Shown here piece after piece: positions 15,448-19,074 of a DNA stretch of 19,074 nucleotides. Positions within the stretch are counted from its first letter, which is position 1. Each line of letters opens with the position of its first letter. The notes beneath the pieces are model-generated. The model made no database searches and had not been told where the DNA came from. It saw only the letters and a list, made by a program, of their open reading frames with translations. A program made the translations under genes and the position numbers. This stretch comes from JAGKXC01 sp964554385 (lineage in GTDB: Bacteria > Bacteroidota > Bacteroidia > NS11-12g > UBA955): assembly GCA_964554385.1 (NCBI GenBank), contig CAZKOM010000042.1:1-19074 (forward strand), in the 5' to 3' direction.

Positions 15448-16328
15448 GTACACAGATAAAGAAAAAACCCGGTTTGGGTAGAGGTTTGAGTGCATTGTTA
15501 GAAGATGCTAGCAACGACATAAACACCGCTGTTAGCGCTCCAATTGGCCATGTAAGCATGGTACCAATCAGAAATATCGAAGCCAATCCATTCCAACCCA
15601 GAACCGAATTTGGTCCGGCGGAGATGGAGGAATTAGCTGAGTCTATAAAAGTACACGGTGTGATTCAGCCAATTACGGTGAGAAAAATGAGTGCCGATCG
15701 TTTTCAAATCATCTCCGGAGAACGCAGAACAAGGGCTTCGCAGTTGGCAGGTCTAACCCAAATTCCCGCTTATGTTCGTGTTGCTAATGACCAAGACATG
15801 TTGGAAATGGCTTTGATTGAGAATATTCAACGAAGCGATTTAAACGCCATCGAAATTGGAATGAGTTACAAGCGTTTGTTGGAAGAATGCAATCTCAAAC
15901 AAGAAGAATTGGGTGAACGAGTTGGCAAAGATAGAACCACGGTAAATAACTACTTGCGATTATTAAAGTTACCCGATGCCATCCAATTGGGAATTAAACA
16001 GGGTGTTGTAACCATGGGCCATGCACGCGCAATTATCAATATTGATGACCCAGACACTCAAATGCGTTTATATGCGCAAATGATTGATAACCAACTAAAT
16101 GTTCGCGAAGTTGAATCTTTAGCTAAAGCAACGAAAGAAGGAAAGACCTATGATTTCCCGAAGGGAACGGACTGGGATCCTGAGATTGATAGAATCACCG
16201 AGGAGTTTTACAAAAAACTCAATGCCCATGTTCATTTGAAAAATGGAGCTAAGGGTAAGGGTAAAATCATCATTTCCTACAAAAATCGTGAGGATTTGGA
16301 GCGTATCCTTTCTAGAATTCAAGACTAA
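15444..16328 (+). CDS. parB: Chromosome-partitioning protein ParB (Spo0J)
   Basis: Site-specific DNA-binding CTP switch protein that loads at parS sites and works with ParA; 294 residues. The N terminus has LGRGLSALL (11-19), which in ParB proteins contacts ParA. The nuclease-like domain carries NPFQPR (48-53), HGVIQPITVR (71-80) and the CTP-binding GERRTRAS (92-99). The ENIQRSDLNAIE segment (126-137) and a helix-turn-helix near 150-175 (LKQEELGERVGKDRTTVNNYLRLLKL) give parS recognition. The C-terminal part, about 240-294, would dimerise. It begins by overlapping parA and is followed after 11 nt by the DUF5683 gene. Confidence 0.95.
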   Translation: MSTQIKKKPGLGRGLSALLEDASNDINTAVSAPIGHVSMVPIRNIEANPFQPRTEFGPAEMEELAESIKVHGVIQPITVRKMSADRFQIISGERRTRASQLAGLTQIPAYVRVANDQDMLEMALIENIQRSDLNAIEIGMSYKRLLEECNLKQEELGERVGKDRTTVNNYLRLLKLPDAIQLGIKQGVVTMGHARAIINIDDPDTQMRLYAQMIDNQLNVREVESLAKATKEGKTYDFPKGTDWDPEIDRITEEFYKKLNAHVHLKNGAKGKGKIIISYKNREDLERILSRIQD

Positions 16329-16339
16329 ATTTCCAAATC

Positions 16340-16912
16340 TTGGTTCGACAAATTTTCTTACTTGCATGCATCCTATTAGCCAACCTTGGATTATCCCAAG
16401 GAACGCAAGTACGCGCAAGTACTAATGCTGAGCCAAGTTTAATGCCTTATCGGTATCCGCGATATTCAAGTAGCTTTCTAGATTCCAACAAGACAGTAAA
16501 AGACACCCATTCTCATTCTCCAAAGAAAGCAACGATATTGGCGCTTACCCTACCCGGTAGTGGTCAAATTTACAACCGAAAATATTGGAAAGTACCTATT
16601 GTTTATGGCGCTTTTGGCTATGCAGGCTATTCCATGATTACCAACCGATCTAAACTTAGAACTCTCAATGATTCCATATCTGGAATTTTTAAAATTGGAA
16701 AAACTCCCACCGCCCAACTAATCGCGGAACGAGATCGATACCGAGGAAATCGAGATGTGGCGATATTGTCGTTAGCAGGAATTTATGTCCTACAGGCAAT
16801 TGACGCCACCGTGGACGCGCATTTTTACAAGTTCAACATTAACGATGCCATAGCCGTATCAGGTAGAATAAGCCCGCACCAGTGGCTTCGGGTAACTGTA
16901 GCAATCCGATAA
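16340..16912 (+). CDS. DUF5683 membrane-associated protein with signal peptide
   Basis: Protein of 190 residues with unknown biochemical function, recognised as DUF5683 by LPGSGQIYNRKYWKVPIVYGAFGYAGYSM (about 72-100). A signal peptide spans residues 1-20 (VRQIFLLACILLANLGLSQG). The start codon is TTG: the first in-frame ATG falls at residue 35 and would remove the signal peptide, so I keep the TTG. Two hydrophobic segments (about 85-100 and 143-157) suggest envelope attachment. The family is found downstream of parAB in many Bacteroidota, and the gap of 11 nt implies one operon. The link to chromosome partitioning is positional only. Confidence 0.78.
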   Translation: MVRQIFLLACILLANLGLSQGTQVRASTNAEPSLMPYRYPRYSSSFLDSNKTVKDTHSHSPKKATILALTLPGSGQIYNRKYWKVPIVYGAFGYAGYSMITNRSKLRTLNDSISGIFKIGKTPTAQLIAERDRYRGNRDVAILSLAGIYVLQAIDATVDAHFYKFNINDAIAVSGRISPHQWLRVTVAIR

Positions 16913-16917
16913 ATTGT

Positions 16918-17241
16918 ATGTCGAATCGAATTAATCAAATCTTGGCTTTTCTTGTGGATACACCCAATGATCCATTTTTAAATTATGCATTAGCACAGGA
17001 ATGGTGGAAAGCGGGAGACAAGGAAAATGCGTTATTAAAGTATCAATGGTTGGTTGCCGAGCATCCCAATTATGTAGCTACGTATTATCATTTAGGCAAA
17101 TGCTTGATTGATATAGGCGAAAAGGAAGCCGCCATGGAGGTATTCGATAAGGGAATTAGCATTGCGAAATCCTTAAAAGAACAACATTCATTATCGGAAT
17201 TACAAAGCGCAAAGTTGGCTTTGGAATACGACGAGGATTGA
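16918..17241 (+). CDS. Small tetratricopeptide-repeat protein
   Basis: Cytoplasmic protein of 107 residues made of about two TPR units: PFLNYALAQEWWKAGDKENALLKYQWLVAEHPNY (about 19-52) and VATYYHLGKCLIDIGEKEAAMEVFDKGISIAKSL (about 53-86), followed by one more helix. The pattern of small residue, glycine and alanine positions fits TPR. TPR proteins are protein-interaction scaffolds; no partner can be named. I use the ATG at 16918 rather than a GTG at 16882, because the GTG would overlap the DUF5683 gene and add residues without TPR character. It starts 5 nt after the DUF5683 stop and is the last gene before a strong terminator. Confidence 0.8.
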   Translation: MSNRINQILAFLVDTPNDPFLNYALAQEWWKAGDKENALLKYQWLVAEHPNYVATYYHLGKCLIDIGEKEAAMEVFDKGISIAKSLKEQHSLSELQSAKLALEYDED

Positions 17242-17361
17242 TTTAAATTTATAAAGTATAATTTAGTATTTCAGCTAACTCAATATAAATATCTATTTAT
17301 TGGAGCATTTATTATCGATATAATTGAATTGCTTCTGTAACCTGTAATTTAAAAATTAAGT

Positions 17362-17403
17362 TCATAAAAAAAGCAGGCTGCGTGCAGCCTGCTTTTTTTA
17401 TGA
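17362..17403. terminator. Bidirectional intrinsic terminator
   Basis: A near-complete inverted repeat lies between the convergent TPR and Bax-inhibitor genes. The G+C core is GCAGGCTGC (17373-17381) and GCAGCCTGC (17384-17392), flanked by seven A on the left and seven T on the right, with pairing continuing to 17362 and 17403. The loop is about four bases. Because A and T runs flank both sides, it can end transcription from either strand. The remaining 17242-17361 is AT-rich and shows nothing else I can support. Confidence 0.92.
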
Positions 17404-17420
17404 TTTGTAATACTTACAAA

Positions 17421-18185
17421 TTAGTCTCTGCTTTGCAATTTTGCTAACAAACGCAAAATCTCAAGATATAACCAAACTAAGGTCATTAATAAAGCCACTC
17501 CCGAGAACCATTCCATGTATTTAGGAGCTCCCATTTCGGATTGTTGCTCGATGAATGCAAAATCCATGATCAAATTAAACGCGGCAATTCCAGCGATTAA
17601 GGCTGAAATACCAATAGACATCATACTATTTCCGTAATAAAAACTCTGAACCCCAAACATTCCCATAATCATGGTAATTAGATAGAAAACACCAACACCC
17701 ATGGTTGCAAAAATCAAAATTTTCGTAAACATCGGGGTAGCTCTCAACAAGCCACTTCTATACGCTAATAACATCACAGTGAACACCAACATGGTAATAC
17801 CAATGGCATTCATAACAATACCATCAAATGCAGCATTGTAGACCAGGGATATTGCCCCTAAAAACAGACCCTCGCCAACGGCATACACCGGTGCTAAAAC
17901 AGGAGCCCAGGACTTCTTGAACATCATAATTAATGAAGCCAAAAGTCCCGTAATCAAACCTCCCCACATGTATTTGGATAGTCCGTTGTTCATAGCATAG
18001 CCAATCCCATCAGCACCCTCTCCGCCTTGAACACCCATATCAAGCCAAAGGAGACCAGCAGGGATAACCATCAAAGCAAACAATAAAATAGTTTTGTTAA
18101 CAGTACCAGAAACCGTCATGGTTTCTGAATACGAGGCTTCTCGCGCATTGCTAAAAGCCGAATCTGAGAAAAATGGATTACTCAT
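17421..18185 (-). CDS. Bax inhibitor-1/YccA family membrane protein
   Basis: Inner-membrane protein of 254 residues with seven hydrophobic segments (about 30-50, 72-89, 96-115, 121-141, 153-174, 187-208, 225-247), the topology of the bacterial Bax inhibitor-1/YccA group. A motif near the sixth segment, AFNLIMDFAFIEQ (202-214), carries the acidic residues typical of the family, and the cytoplasmic N terminus (MSNPFFSDSAFS) fits this subgroup. Bacterial members include a pH-sensitive calcium leak channel (BsYetJ) and YccA, which modulates FtsH; the role here is not known. It is read towards the terminator at 17362-17403 and starts 27 nt after the stop of the secreted-protein gene. Confidence 0.85.
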   Translation of the reverse strand: MSNPFFSDSAFSNAREASYSETMTVSGTVNKTILLFALMVIPAGLLWLDMGVQGGEGADGIGYAMNNGLSKYMWGGLITGLLASLIMMFKKSWAPVLAPVYAVGEGLFLGAISLVYNAAFDGIVMNAIGITMLVFTVMLLAYRSGLLRATPMFTKILIFATMGVGVFYLITMIMGMFGVQSFYYGNSMMSIGISALIAGIAAFNLIMDFAFIEQQSEMGAPKYMEWFSGVALLMTLVWLYLEILRLLAKLQSRD

Positions 18186-18212
18186 AGTTTAAGTTTATTC
18201 AATTATAGAATA

Positions 18213-19074
18213 TTATCGGATTAATTGCAAGGTCCCCTGTGTTGTATATTGTTTATTCTGATAATCGGAATATTCAATTACAAACACATAAACTCCCTGC
18301 ATTACTGGGTCTCCCAAAACCGTGCCATCCCAACCTTCTGTCATATTGGCGGTTTCGAACAACTTTTCCCCCCATCGGTTATAAATACTCATTTTATAGG
18401 TTTTCAACCCACCGCTAAAGGGAATAAATATTTCGTTTCCACCTTTTTGATTGGGCGTAAAGGCATTGGGGATAAACAATACAGGCTCGTAATTAATTAA
18501 AATATCGTTACTCCAACTTTCCGTTCCTGTGCCTGTTTCGATGGCCTTAATTCGGAAATACTGCGCGTAATTATCCTTGCCGTTATCAAAATTATCCGAT
18601 TGAGGGTTGGAATAGGTTTGGTACAATTGGAAATCATTCCCGTTGGTGAACGATCGATATAATTCGTAACGATTCACACCGTTAGGGAAACCTAAATATG
18701 GGCTAAAGGTATGCGCCATACTGAATGGACCTGTTTTTTGCCCATTTAATAGCACAACAGTATGTGACAGTGAATAAAGGGTATCTCCACATCGATTCAC
18801 GATGGCAATCCGATATTCTCTAGCTATGATATCGGTGTTTACCCCGGAATGGATGAACTGATTGGTGCCAATATTGCTAGTGCCAACCGTGACAAAATTA
18901 CCGGTGTTTGCAGGACGTGACTGAATAAACACCCTATTATTATAACGCGGAGCATTTATTACATTGTAGTTTAACCAGACCGCATTATCGGCATTGGGCG
19001 GTGGAGCCACCGTAATAAAATTTAAAATGACACTAGGATTATCTACAAATACCTGCACCTGCTGGGTATCACCA
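18213..19074 (-). CDS. C-terminal part of a secreted protein with type IX secretion type-B sorting domain (partial)
   Basis: The frame is open to the window edge, so only the last 286 residues or so are visible and the true start lies beyond 19074. The final 85-90 residues form the gliding-motility-associated C-terminal domain (CHU_C type): FIPNAFTPNQKGGNEIFIPF, then IYNRWGEKLFET, GWDGTVLGDPVMQGVYVFVIEY and a last GTLQLIR. This domain directs export through the type IX secretion system and release or attachment at the surface. The region before it has fibronectin/Ig-like beta strands (RYELYRSFTNGNDFQLYQTYS, QYFRIKAIETGTG). The function of the full protein cannot be judged. Its presence shows that the organism has type IX secretion. 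Confidence 0.88.
   Translation of the reverse strand, partial: GDTQQVQVFVDNPSVILNFITVAPPPNADNAVWLNYNVINAPRYNNRVFIQSRPANTGNFVTVGTSNIGTNQFIHSGVNTDIIAREYRIAIVNRCGDTLYSLSHTVVLLNGQKTGPFSMAHTFSPYLGFPNGVNRYELYRSFTNGNDFQLYQTYSNPQSDNFDNGKDNYAQYFRIKAIETGTGTESWSNDILINYEPVLFIPNAFTPNQKGGNEIFIPFSGGLKTYKMSIYNRWGEKLFETANMTEGWDGTVLGDPVMQGVYVFVIEYSDYQNKQYTTQGTLQLIR

Noticed and set aside
14580..16339. parS centromere sites near parAB
   Set aside because: I looked for GTTTCACGTGAAAC-like palindromes and found none; sites may lie outside the window. A position-weight search over the full genome would settle it.
16882..16917. GTG start adding 12 residues to the TPR protein
   Set aside because: It overlaps the end of the DUF5683 gene and adds sequence without TPR character; an ATG 5 nt after the DUF5683 stop is available.
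1..19074. CRISPR arrays, tRNA genes, insertion sequences, defence or toxin-antitoxin systems
   Set aside because: No regularly spaced repeats, no cloverleaf sequence, no transposase or integrase motifs and no unusual cluster of unknown genes were seen.

Overview
The window is AT-rich chromosomal DNA from a member of the Bacteroidota. Three things show this: a secreted protein ending in a gliding-motility/type IX secretion type-B sorting domain, a DUF5683 protein directly after parA-parB, and promoter elements of the Bacteroidota form TAnnTTTG. The order cannot be fixed from the sequence. There are 17 complete or nearly complete protein genes and one short partial gene. I see no tRNA or rRNA, CRISPR array, insertion sequence or phage gene, and no gene-free stretch longer than about 180 bases. 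This is ordinary core genome with dense coding.

Layout. Positions 1-3505 (+): the last codons of a hydrophobic protein, a PAP2-type membrane phosphatase and an ArnT-like family 39 glycosyltransferase (an envelope lipid/glycan pair), then an arginase. Positions 3476-4552 (-): a LuxC-family acyl-CoA reductase that overlaps the arginase tail to tail. Positions 4692-6325 (+): a small outer-membrane beta-barrel protein and a GufA-like ZIP metal transporter. Positions 6399-9091 (-): an apparent operon fabG-tatC-rpiB-miaE. Positions 9119-12748 (+): recG, then an MlaE/MlaF-type lipid ABC permease and ATPase. Positions 12729-14579 (-): a solute-binding lipoprotein of the oligopeptide type, overlapping the ATPase tail to tail. 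Positions 14650-17241 (+): parA-parB-DUF5683-TPR protein, closed by a strong two-way terminator at 17362-17403. Positions 17421-19074 (-): a Bax-inhibitor-1 family membrane protein and the C-terminal part of a type IX secretion cargo protein that runs off the window.

The genes serve several core jobs: chromosome partitioning (parAB), repair of stalled forks (recG), fatty-acid synthesis (fabG), export of folded proteins (tatC), tRNA modification (miaE), pentose phosphate interconversion (rpiB) and envelope lipid handling.

The most interesting signal is regulatory. Five genes that open divergent transcription units (acyl-CoA reductase, beta-barrel gene, fabG, recG, solute-binding lipoprotein) each carry a TAnnTTTG or TAnnTTCG element ending only 4-5 nt before the start codon. 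That geometry predicts transcription starting at or next to the ATG, i.e. leaderless or nearly leaderless mRNAs. At fabG/recG the two elements form a perfect 9-3-9 dyad in a 27-bp intergenic region. No clearly new multi-gene system was found.
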